A stretch of 9,074 bases of DNA, from assembly GCA_028678445.1 (NCBI GenBank), contig JAJRDJ010000054.1:1-9074 (forward strand), in the 5' to 3' direction. The notes under the pieces were generated by a model, which saw only the letters and a program-made list of their open reading frames with translations, made no database searches and had not been told where the DNA came from. Below, piece by piece: positions 1-6,179 of the stretch (position 1 is the stretch's first letter; each line of letters begins with the position of its first letter). A program made the position numbers and the translations under genes. This DNA comes from Methylococcaceae bacterium. Lineage in GTDB: Bacteria > Pseudomonadota > Gammaproteobacteria > Methylococcales > Methylococcaceae.

Positions 1-395
1 CCGAGACAGTCGCCGATTTTTGCCACCCACCCCGCAGCCTCGGCTTCATGTTCCTCCAGCCAGTCCGCTAGGGCATCATCGGCGATGGCGCTCATGCCCA
101 CCATCCAGTCCAGCGCGCCCAGGAGGATATCCACGGTCGCGGCATCGAGGATCACCCGGCCCTCGCCGGCGGCAACCAGCACGTCTTCCATCTCGTGCGC
201 GACGTGGACGGCGGGTAGGAGATTCACGACCCGCGCCGCGCCCTTGATGGAATGCGCCGCCCGCATCAGGGGCTCGATCCGTTCCTTCGAGCTCCCGCCG
301 CGCTCGAGGGTCAGCAACCCATCGGTCAGCACGGCACTGTGCGCGCCCATCTCCTCGCGGAAAAGTCCCAGCAAAAATGCATCGGGCGCACTCAT
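1..395 (-). CDS. wspE: CheA-type hybrid kinase, N-terminal Hpt domain (WspE-like), partial
   Basis: This is the first 131 codons of a gene that continues past the left edge. The visible part is an Hpt (P1) domain: a helical segment with the phosphoacceptor motif A-A-H-S-I-K-G-A-A-R, placing the predicted phosphorylated His at residue 48. In CheA/WspE proteins this His accepts phosphate from the downstream kinase domain and passes it to receiver domains in the cytoplasm. The start at 395 is supported by an AGGAGG Shine-Dalgarno seven bases upstream and by an ATGA overlap with the stop of the WspD-like gene, which implies translational coupling. The kinase, CheW-like and any receiver domains lie outside the window, so the WspE assignment rests on the Hpt domain plus position after wspB-C-D-like genes. 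A plain CheA or another Hpt-bearing kinase is the alternative. Confidence 0.85.
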   Translation of the reverse strand, partial: MSAPDAFLLGLFREEMGAHSAVLTDGLLTLERGGSSKERIEPLMRAAHSIKGAARVVNLLPAVHVAHEMEDVLVAAGEGRVILDAATVDILLGALDWMVGMSAIADDALADWLEEHEAEAAGWVAKIGDCL

Positions 396-1072
396 GTCAG
401 AGCCTCCTGAAAGAGCACGGCCAGGCGCTCCTCATCGAGCAGCTTGACCGGCAACCCCTCCAGATGGAACAGCGCGCTCACCAGCCGTATGCCGGATTTG
501 GCCAGATTCGACGGAAGTGGCTCCAGCCCGGCACGGGGATAATCGATGGTGCCCAGTACCTCATCGGCCGGGAAGACCCAGCGCTGAGCACTCAATTGGA
601 TGACCAGCAAGCGGGGAAAGATGCGCGCCGCGCCGGCGGATGCTGCCGGCTCATCCGGGTCTGGTCCGAGCCAGTGTTCCAGAGTGAAGCAAAGTTGTAG
701 CTCGCCATGGGCGCTGACCAGCCCGAGGAAATGCCGATTGCTTTTCATCGGAATTTTAACGATGGGCGAGGGGGCGAGTGTCTGTTCGAAACAGGCGGAC
801 GGCAGCGCCAGCCAGACATTGGCCACGCGGAAGACCAAGAGACGCCGCTTCTCGCCTTGCGGCTCCTCGGGCTTGGCCGCCAGGCGTAGGGTCAGTTCCG
901 TCCTGTAGCCCTCACCCATGGGCCGGTTCAGCAACTGGCGTCCCGCCTGCCGGTAGGTCGGGCAATTCCGGCAGTGAATGTGCGGTTCCAACTGGTCGCA
1001 ACTGCGATCGCCCAGGATGCCGATGGCCTTCCAGCAGGATGTGTTGACGATGTGCTCGGGTGGCCGATTCAT
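392..1072 (-). CDS. wspD: CheW-domain coupling protein with N-terminal Cys cluster (WspD-like)
   Basis: A 226-residue cytoplasmic coupling protein expected to join the receptor to the CheA-type kinase. It has two parts. Residues 1-45 carry a cysteine-rich motif: C13, C25, C34 and C37, with H31 and H33, including H-C-R-N-C-P. This is recalled from the N-termini of WspD and related long CheWs. Residues of roughly 70-225 form the CheW SH3-like fold, with a V-x-N-V-W-L-A-L-P segment, an F-L-G-L-V strand and a terminal L-L-D-E segment. It is longer than a plain CheW (about 150-170 residues) because of the N-terminal part. It overlaps the upstream CheR gene and the downstream kinase gene by ATGA at both ends. 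No signal peptide or membrane segment is seen. The family call is firm; the wspD name follows from the Cys motif and gene order. Confidence 0.88.
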   Translation of the reverse strand: MNRPPEHIVNTSCWKAIGILGDRSCDQLEPHIHCRNCPTYRQAGRQLLNRPMGEGYRTELTLRLAAKPEEPQGEKRRLLVFRVANVWLALPSACFEQTLAPSPIVKIPMKSNRHFLGLVSAHGELQLCFTLEHWLGPDPDEPAASAGAARIFPRLLVIQLSAQRWVFPADEVLGTIDYPRAGLEPLPSNLAKSGIRLVSALFHLEGLPVKLLDEERLAVLFQEALT

Positions 1073-2364
1073 GAGCGGGCCTCACGGGTGTTTTGCACAA
1101 GGCGTCCTCGCAGCCGCGCCGCTCCTTCCCTGTCGCCATGGTCTTCCAGCGACAAGGCCAGATGCAGCAGGCTTGCCGAATGCGCGGGGTCGAGATACAA
1201 CGCCCGCCGCCAGCGGGCCATGGCCTCAGCCTTGCGGTCCAGCGCCCCGAGCAGCACCCCGGCCAGATTGTGTACGTCGGGATCGAGGGATTGAGTCGCC
1301 GCCGGGGTCTCCAGCGCTGTCAGCGCCTCGGCATAGCGACCCTGATCGGCCAGATGATGGAGGGCTTCAAGATCAATGCCTGACCTTTCGCAAGCCACGG
1401 ACGGTGCGAGCTGAACTGGTGCCGGGTTAACCCGGGCCTGGTTGATGGCAGGGCGGGGGGCGGCCATGGGAGTAATCCGGCGTCGAGTCATCACCCCCGG
1501 TAAAGCGCGCGGCTTCCTGGCCGCCGCCTGCAAATCGCCTGCCGGTAGCTCTCCCCGCCGGCACCAGGCGAAAGCCCCATGGGCATCCTTTCGCGTCAGC
1601 CCGGACCCGGCGGGTGCCTGCTCGGCATGGCCGAGAAACAGGAGTCCGTCGGATGCAAGACACTGGCCGAGGGTGGCGCAAACCCGGTTCCGGGCCTCCC
1701 CGCTCATGTAAATCATCATGTTGCGGCAGAAAATGATGTGAAAGGGCGGACGCGCCAGCAGGAATTCGCTGTCCATGGCATTCGCTTCGATAAACCGCAC
1801 CCTGTCGCGCAAATCGTCGTCCACCCTGAGTGTGGCGTCAGTTTCGGGGTGTAGCAGATGCTCCCAGCGCGACAAGGGCTGGCTGCGAAGCTGGCGCTGC
1901 GGGTAAATGCCGCGCGTGGCCTGTTGCAGGGCCGAGGGACTCACGTCCATGGCCTCGATGCTCACGTGCGAGGATCGCAATCCGGCCTCGTGGGTCACGG
2001 CGGCCAGCGACCAGGCTTCCTCGCCGCTCGCACACGGCAGCGCCAGGATGCGCAGCGGGGTGGCGGCCGTAAACCGCCGGCGGTGGCGATCAAGCCATTC
2101 GCCCAGCAGGGCAAAGGCGGCCCATTCCCGGAAAAACCAGGTTTCCCCCACCAGCAGCCGCTCGAGAAACGCCATGCGCTCGCGCGCATCACGCTGCCAG
2201 CGGGCCGGGTAGGTCGCTCGCTCCGGCAAGCCCAGCGCGCGGCAACGCTCGCCGATCACCGCGTCGAGCGAACCCGCGCCGAAGATGGCGAGTTCCAGTC
2301 CGAAACCGGAAGCCAGCCAAACGGCAAGTTCGTCCTGAAAATTCATGGAAGTGGCATCGGGCAT
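1069..2364 (-). CDS. wspC: CheR-type receptor methyltransferase with C-terminal TPR repeats (WspC-like)
   Basis: A SAM-dependent glutamate methyltransferase predicted to methylate the WspA-like receptor at 6176-8191. The N-terminal CheR helical domain (about 7-95) holds T-W-F-F-R at 75-79. The SAM-binding core includes the C-A-S-G-E-E loop at 111-116, acidic D140 after the second strand, and F-C-R-N-M-M-I-Y at 212-219. After a proline/alanine-rich linker (about 275-325), residues of roughly 325-425 form TPR-like helical repeats, including A-L-Y-L-D-P and a D-P-D-V-H-N-L-A-G repeat. CheR with C-terminal TPRs is the WspC form, which does not need a receptor pentapeptide tether; the receptor here lacks one. 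The start is uncertain: ATG at 2364 or at 2346, which gives M-N-F-Q-D-E and resembles WspC starts. Neither has a good Shine-Dalgarno. The gap to the upstream cheW is 9 nt, or 27 nt for the later start. Confidence 0.9.
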   Translation of the reverse strand: MPDATSMNFQDELAVWLASGFGLELAIFGAGSLDAVIGERCRALGLPERATYPARWQRDARERMAFLERLLVGETWFFREWAAFALLGEWLDRHRRRFTAATPLRILALPCASGEEAWSLAAVTHEAGLRSSHVSIEAMDVSPSALQQATRGIYPQRQLRSQPLSRWEHLLHPETDATLRVDDDLRDRVRFIEANAMDSEFLLARPPFHIIFCRNMMIYMSGEARNRVCATLGQCLASDGLLFLGHAEQAPAGSGLTRKDAHGAFAWCRRGELPAGDLQAAARKPRALPGVMTRRRITPMAAPRPAINQARVNPAPVQLAPSVACERSGIDLEALHHLADQGRYAEALTALETPAATQSLDPDVHNLAGVLLGALDRKAEAMARWRRALYLDPAHSASLLHLALSLEDHGDREGAARLRGRLVQNTREARS

Positions 2365-2373
2365 AGGGCGATA

Positions 2374-2817
2374 TCAGACACTGTCACCCGTCAGCGCCCG
2401 CAATTCGGGCGTCAGCAAGTCGCGCCAGTCGATGACCTGCACCAGCCCCTGTTCGGTATTGAAAACCATGGGAGCCAGCCAGTGGCGAGCAGCGCCGAGC
2501 GCTTCGGGGGCGATGGTTTCTGGCATCTCCAGGTCCAGCATGTCCATGGCCTCTTCCACCAGGAGTCCCAAGCCAGCGCCCTCGGCACCCTTGACGAGAA
2601 TGATCCGGGTGCTGAAAAGGCGTTGGCAGGGCTTCCCGCCCCTCAGCACATTCAAGTCAAGTACAGGGATGGATTGACCCCGATAGCGCAACAAACCGGC
2701 TAGGTGTGCCGGGGCCAGCGTCAGGGCTTCGAGGTCAGGGCAGGGGAGTACGGCGTCGATGTCGCCAGCGGCCACCGCAACGGATTCGTGGCCGAGCCGG
2801 AAAAGGAGATGCTGCAT
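2374..2817 (-). CDS. wspB: CheW-domain coupling protein, short form (WspB-like)
   Basis: A 147-residue single-domain CheW-like protein. Features include the opening L-L-F-R-L beta strand, A-V-A-A-G-D-I followed by a conserved proline region, the L-A-G-L-L-R-Y-R-G turn typical of CheW near residues 40-48, P-V-L-D-L at 51-55, and a second half with G-L-G-L-L-V-E-E. CheW proteins bridge receptors and the CheA-type kinase in the cytoplasm. Placed before a CheR-TPR gene and a Cys-cluster CheW gene, it corresponds to WspB, the first of two couplers in Wsp pathways. It starts 7 nt after the stop of the HATPase gene, so the two are almost certainly co-transcribed, although no strong Shine-Dalgarno precedes the ATG. 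Nothing is truncated. Confidence 0.87.
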   Translation of the reverse strand: MQHLLFRLGHESVAVAAGDIDAVLPCPDLEALTLAPAHLAGLLRYRGQSIPVLDLNVLRGGKPCQRLFSTRIILVKGAEGAGLGLLVEEAMDMLDLEMPETIAPEALGAARHWLAPMVFNTEQGLVQVIDWRDLLTPELRALTGDSV

Positions 2818-2824
2818 CGGCGGC

Positions 2825-3337
2825 TCAAGCGGACCCGGCTCCGGGCTGAAGAGATTTTCTCAGCTCGATGCGGTTACGCCCTTTGACCCGGCGATAGCGG
2901 TAGTCATCCATGAGGGTCCGAGTGAAGTGTATGCCTAGTCCACCGATAGACCGCTCTTCCAACGGCAGATTCAGATCCGGTGCGGCCCGCTGGAAGGGAT
3001 CGAAAGCATCGCCGTCATCCTCGAGAACGATCACCAGCGTGTTGCCCTGCCGCTGAATCAGGACTTCGACATCCCCCTGGCGGCCGTCAGGATAACCATA
3101 GGACACACAGTTCTGCACCAGTTCCTCCAGCACGAGATCAACATGAAACCGGACCTTAGGTGGCCATGCTTCCGCCTCACCCAACGCCTCGACTGCTTCG
3201 GCTACCCGCGCAAGGCTGATTTGCTCGGCGGGCAGGCACAGGTGCAGCAGCCGGGCTTTATCCGCTCTGGAGTCATTCGCGAATTCAGACGCGGTAGAGG
3301 CATCCGCAGCGGTGGATTTTGAAAGCTGCTCGCTCAT
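2825..3337 (-). CDS. Anti-sigma-type serine kinase, HATPase_c_2 family (RsbW/SpoIIAB-like)
   Basis: A 170-residue cytoplasmic GHKL ATPase of the type that phosphorylates STAS antagonist proteins. Numbered from the ATG at 3337, the N box is L-E-E-L-V-Q-N with catalytic-type E72 and Mg-binding N76. The G1 box is E-D-D-G-D-A-F-D-P (D107, G109), and the G2 box is S-I-G-G-L-G-I-H at 130-137, ending in a G-R-N-R-I-E-L tail. All ATP-binding motifs are intact and there is no His phosphoacceptor, which separates it from sensor kinases. The frame is open up to an ATG at 3469, but those 44 extra residues look non-coding and have no family counterpart, so 3337 was chosen. It heads the CheW/CheR/CheW/CheA operon. 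The STAS gene at 4529-4855 is the obvious partner. Whether it also binds a sigma factor cannot be read from the sequence. Confidence 0.85.
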   Translation of the reverse strand: MSEQLSKSTAADASTASEFANDSRADKARLLHLCLPAEQISLARVAEAVEALGEAEAWPPKVRFHVDLVLEELVQNCVSYGYPDGRQGDVEVLIQRQGNTLVIVLEDDGDAFDPFQRAAPDLNLPLEERSIGGLGIHFTRTLMDDYRYRRVKGRNRIELRKSLQPGAGSA

Positions 3338-3586
3338 TTCATGTGCGAATCCGAAAATATTTGGATAGGTCACCCGGGGTTGCAAAAGGCGAGTCCATGG
3401 GCCTTGGTTATTCTCACCACGCAACCCGGTCCGGGTCCTTGAGACAATAGTATAGAATTTCACCAACATCCGTGGCGGCAGCCTTCCGCGAGATTCCTGT
3501 CATCGCCATGGCGCTGACGCAGTAACATCATCCTGGATGGCTCATTCACGTCAGCAAAACAACTCAGTTCCCCAAGGTAACCCCTC
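3338..3586. promoter_or_regulatory. Divergent intergenic region between the kinase operon and the carbonic anhydrase gene
   Basis: This 249-base gap must hold the start signals for both the leftward chemosensory operon and the rightward carbonic anhydrase gene. An AT-rich island at about 3441-3466 contains TATAGAAT on the plus strand and TATACT on the minus strand; either could be a -10 element, but neither has a convincing -35 at the right distance. Nearer the kinase gene, a minus-strand TTGCAA (3382-3377 region) precedes an AT-rich stretch 17 bases on, again a weak match. A 10-base palindrome CGCCATGGCG lies at 3504-3513, and a spaced 7-base inverted repeat is listed separately. Exact promoters are not resolved. 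Confidence 0.4.
3513..3555. repeat. Spaced inverted repeat GCTGACG / CGTCAGC upstream of carbonic anhydrase
   Basis: The left arm GCTGACG (3513-3519) and right arm CGTCAGC (3549-3555) are perfect reverse complements separated by 29 bases. The right arm ends 31 bases before the carbonic anhydrase start. It could be a pair of operator half-sites or the stem of a leader hairpin. Seven-base arms at this distance can also occur by chance, so function is not established. Confidence 0.3.
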
Positions 3587-4291
3587 ATGGCCAATACACC
3601 CGATGCCGTCATCGACCATCTGCTCGCCGGCATCAAGGGCTTCAAGGCCCGCTATTACGAGCAGGACCCCGAACACATGCAGGCGCTTGCCCAGCAAGGC
3701 CAAAAACCCAAGGTGCTGCTGATCGCCTGCAGTGATTCGCGTGTCGACCCGGCCATCCTCACCGGCGCGCTGCCAGGCGAGTTGTTCGTCGTCCGCAACG
3801 TGGCAAACCTCGTGCCGCCCTATCAATTGGCGGGGCATTATGACGGGGCCCGGGCCGCCATCGAGTATGCCGTGCGCGATCTCGAGGTGCAGCATATCGT
3901 GGTACTGGGCCATGCCGGTTGCGGCGGCATCCATGCCCTGCTGAGTAGTTTGTCGGGCAAACGACTGGAGCGCGATTTCATCGGTGGCTGGGTGTCGATG
4001 GCGCTGGATGCCTGTTTCAAGTACATCCTCAATCCCGGCGGCAAGGAACTGCCGCCCACGGGTAGCATGGAGGTAGCGGAGGTGGATCTCGGTACTCTCT
4101 GCCAGCATCAGCACCTGGCCGAACGCGCGGCGATCCGCGGGTCGCTGGCGAACCTTGCCACCTATCCCTGGATACGGGCACGTCTTGCTGAGGGCAGGCT
4201 ACATCTGCACGGCTGGTGGTTCGACCTCGAGACCGGCGACCTCTGGTGCACGGATGCCGAAAACACCGTGTTTCTGCCGATACTGGACTGA
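3587..4291 (+). CDS. Beta-class carbonic anhydrase
   Basis: A 234-residue enzyme interconverting CO2 and bicarbonate, predicted cytoplasmic since no signal peptide is seen. The zinc ligands of the beta class are all present: C48 in A-C-S-D-S-R, H109 and C112 in G-H-A-G-C-G-G. The catalytic Asp-Arg pair is D50/R52. Length and motif spacing match bacterial beta-carbonic anhydrases. R-N-V-A-N-L-V-P-P at 70-78 is the usual conserved segment after the first motif. The start is preceded by an AAGG-type Shine-Dalgarno. It stands alone between two halves of a chemosensory locus: 249 bases from the divergent kinase gene and 237 bases before the STAS gene. It is therefore probably its own transcript unless read-through occurs. 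A link to the neighbouring sensory genes is only positional. Confidence 0.95.
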   Translation: MANTPDAVIDHLLAGIKGFKARYYEQDPEHMQALAQQGQKPKVLLIACSDSRVDPAILTGALPGELFVVRNVANLVPPYQLAGHYDGARAAIEYAVRDLEVQHIVVLGHAGCGGIHALLSSLSGKRLERDFIGGWVSMALDACFKYILNPGGKELPPTGSMEVAEVDLGTLCQHQHLAERAAIRGSLANLATYPWIRARLAEGRLHLHGWWFDLETGDLWCTDAENTVFLPILD

Positions 4292-4310
4292 GAGTCCCGG
4301 CCGACCACTG

Positions 4311-4328
4311 CCCTTTCCCGATAAAGGG
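4311..4328 (+). terminator. Possible hairpin after the carbonic anhydrase gene
   Basis: A six-base perfect stem CCCTTT / AAAGGG encloses a six-base loop, 19 bases after the carbonic anhydrase stop. An alternative pairing TTCCC / GGGAA overlaps it. No T-run follows, so it is not a classical intrinsic terminator. It may be a 3'-end stabilising hairpin or nothing. Confidence 0.25.
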
Positions 4329-4426
4329 AACGACTGGGAAGAAAGCCGGCCACCCTGGCGGAAGAACCTGTTGCAGGCAAATGCATTTTAACGCGATTTG
4401 TGGGCCTGACTCCCATGCAACTCGTT

Positions 4427-4432
4427 TAGAAT
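4427..4432 (+). promoter_or_regulatory. Candidate -10 element for the STAS-receptor operon
   Basis: TAGAAT lies in the locally AT-richer end of the 237-base gap between carbonic anhydrase and the STAS gene, about 97 bases before the STAS start. No good -35 hexamer is found 16-18 bases upstream, so strength or sigma-factor class cannot be judged. The rest of the gap (4292-4528) shows only the small hairpin at 4311-4328 and a GGCCGGCC palindrome at 4448-4455; no gene is supported there. Confidence 0.25.
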
Positions 4433-4528
4433 GAACTCATGCTAATGGGCCGGCCAGCAGAGCCGAGCTAGTAAACGGCCTCGCGATCCCAAGCACTCCC
4501 CCTTCCACCACTACCGGATACTAGCGAC

Positions 4529-4855
4529 ATGCTTTCGATTTCTTCCTCCAAAATACAGGACTCCCTGGTCATCACCCTGGCAGGCCGCATCGACGCCAAT
4601 AGCGCCAAGGAACTGGAACAACAGACCAAGTCCTGGATTGATGACGGTGAAAAAAAAATGGTGCTGGACTTTTCCTCGGTCGACTTCATCAGCAGTGCCG
4701 GGCTCCGGGTCATCCTGCTGACCGCCAAGAAACTCGAGCCGTTGCAGGGCAAGGTCAAACTCTGCGGATTGAATTCAACCCTCAGGGATGTGTTCGAAAT
4801 CAGTGGCTTCAGCAAGCTGTTCGTGATCGTGCCCGGCGTGGCCGAGGCGCTCTGA
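4529..4855 (+). CDS. STAS-domain anti-sigma factor antagonist (RsbV/SpoIIAA-like)
   Basis: A 108-residue single-domain STAS protein, the usual length for this family. The hallmark segment is D-F-S-S-V-D-F-I-S-S-A-G-L-R (47-60). By alignment with SpoIIAA/RsbV, the predicted phosphorylated residue is S56, two before G58. The family works by partner switching: the unphosphorylated form binds an HATPase_c_2 kinase or other target, and phosphorylation releases it. A matching kinase gene lies at 2825-3337. The stop is one base before the ATG of the binding-protein gene, so the two are co-translated or coupled. The ATG at 4529 has only a weak upstream purine stretch. A run of nine A (4650-4658) spans codons 41-44. 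The phosphatase that would reset the switch is not in the window. Confidence 0.92.
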   Translation: MLSISSSKIQDSLVITLAGRIDANSAKELEQQTKSWIDDGEKKMVLDFSSVDFISSAGLRVILLTAKKLEPLQGKVKLCGLNSTLRDVFEISGFSKLFVIVPGVAEAL

Positions 4856-4856
4856 A

Positions 4857-6179
4857 ATGACTTTCGGGGGAACGTCCGCACCGCCAGCCCAGCGCCATAG
4901 TCATCGCGCAGGGCTCTGGCTTGCGCTTGTGGCCGTGTTGCTGGCGGGACTCATCGCAGCGTGGCTTTGGCAGCGGCACCAGGAGCGGCGAGTGGTCCGG
5001 CTGGGCATCCTGCACGCACTGACCGGTCCCATGGCCATCAGCGAAAAACCGATGGTCGAAGCGGAACAACTGGCCATCGAGGAAATCAATGCCGGCGGGG
5101 GGGTACTCGGTCGCAGGGTCGAGGCGGTGGTCGCGGATACCGTCTCCAACCCCGATATCGCCGCCCGTGCAGTCGAACAACTGCTGACGCGGAATAGTGT
5201 CTCGGCCATCGTCGGTTGCTGGACCTCAGCCTGCCGCAAGACCGTGAAACCAATCGTCGAGCGGCACAACGCTCTGTTCATTTATCCCATGGCTTACGAG
5301 GGCCTGGAAATCTCCCCGAACATCATCTATACCGGCGCGGCGCCCAACCAGCAGGTGTTGCCTGCGGTGAACTGGAGCTTCGAACATCTCGGCAAGCGAT
5401 TCTTCCTGGTCGGGTCGGATTACGTCTGGCCGCATTCGGTCAATGCCATTATTACCGACCAGCTCAAGGCCCTCGGGGGCGAAGTGGTCGGAGAAGCCTA
5501 TATCCCCTTTGGCGGACTCGATCCCGAAGATATCATCCGGAAAATCCGGCAGGCCAGACCTGACGTGATCCTGAGTACCCTCGTCGGCACCTCGAACGCG
5601 CCCTTCTATCGTGGCCTGAAGGAGGCGGGACTCAGCCCCAAACAGGCGCCGGTCGTTTCCTTCTCCATCAGCGAGACCGAGGTACAGACGCTGCCCTACA
5701 GCGATATCGCCGGACATTATTCGGCCTGGTGCTATTTCCAGAGCATTGACCGGGAGGAAAACCAGCGCTTCATACAAAATTTTCGCGACCGTTACGGCGC
5801 CAGACGGGTGATCAGCGATGTCATGGAAGCCGCCTATTTCAGCGTCCGGTTCTGGGCGCGGGGCGCGGAACGCGCCAATAGCCTGGAGCCCGAGGAAGTC
5901 AGTTCGTCCCTATTGGGACTCAGCTACAACGCGCCGGAGGGCATTGTCACCGTCGACCCTTCCACCCGGCATACCTGGCGCTCGTTCAATATGGGCCAGA
6001 TTCGCGAGGATGGCGGGATCGAGATCGTTTGGTCGGCGGATTACCCGATACGCCCCGTGCCCTATCCACGTTCGCGGGCGATGAAAGACTGGGACGGCTT
6101 TCTCGACAACCTGTACCGGCAGTGGAATAACAGTTGGGTCAATCTCTCCGCCTCTTCCAAACGCCCGGAGCCGCCATGA
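4857..6179 (+). CDS. Membrane-anchored urea/short-chain-amide-type substrate-binding protein (UrtA/FmdD/AmiC family)
   Basis: A 440-residue periplasmic-binding-protein fold (type I) attached to the inner membrane. Residues 1-18 are basic, 19-38 form one hydrophobic segment, and no AxA cleavage site or lipobox Cys follows, so the protein is probably tethered with its binding domain in the periplasm. Family signatures include G-I-L-H-A-L-T-G-P-M-A-I-S-E (50-63), G-C-W-T-S-A-C-R-K, Y-P-M-A-Y-E-G, I-Y-T-G-A-A-P-N-Q-Q and an A-W-C-Y-F-Q-S segment, all close to UrtA-type urea/amide binders. No ABC permease or ATPase gene is nearby. Instead it overlaps the chemoreceptor gene by ATGA, and follows the STAS gene by one base, so a role as a ligand-presenting sensor component is more likely than transport. 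The actual ligand is unknown; urea, amides or a branched amino acid are candidates. Confidence 0.9.
   Translation: MTFGGTSAPPAQRHSHRAGLWLALVAVLLAGLIAAWLWQRHQERRVVRLGILHALTGPMAISEKPMVEAEQLAIEEINAGGGVLGRRVEAVVADTVSNPDIAARAVEQLLTRNSVSAIVGCWTSACRKTVKPIVERHNALFIYPMAYEGLEISPNIIYTGAAPNQQVLPAVNWSFEHLGKRFFLVGSDYVWPHSVNAIITDQLKALGGEVVGEAYIPFGGLDPEDIIRKIRQARPDVILSTLVGTSNAPFYRGLKEAGLSPKQAPVVSFSISETEVQTLPYSDIAGHYSAWCYFQSIDREENQRFIQNFRDRYGARRVISDVMEAAYFSVRFWARGAERANSLEPEEVSSSLLGLSYNAPEGIVTVDPSTRHTWRSFNMGQIREDGGIEIVWSADYPIRPVPYPRSRAMKDWDGFLDNLYRQWNNSWVNLSASSKRPEPP

Noticed and set aside
1858..2703. Open frame of 281 codons on the plus strand
   Set aside because: It lies opposite the CheR and CheW genes, whose products have clear family motifs; in GC-rich DNA antisense frames are often open. 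Its translation resembles no family.
3338..3469. 44-codon N-terminal extension of the HATPase kinase
   Set aside because: The extra residues have no family counterpart and overlap the likely promoter region; the ATG at 3337 gives a protein of usual length.
3508..3525. Five-codon upstream reading frame (ATG within the CGCCATGGCG palindrome)
   Set aside because: There is no ribosome binding site and nothing attenuator-like follows; it is most likely chance.
4402..4418. Possible sigma-54 promoter (TGGGCC ... ATGCA) before the STAS gene
   Set aside because: The spacing between the GG and GC elements is two or more bases longer than the strict 10 required, and the elements match poorly.
4468..4881. 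137-codon minus-strand frame opposite the STAS gene
   Set aside because: The plus-strand STAS gene has the full family signature and phosphoacceptor Ser; the opposite frame has no recognisable features.
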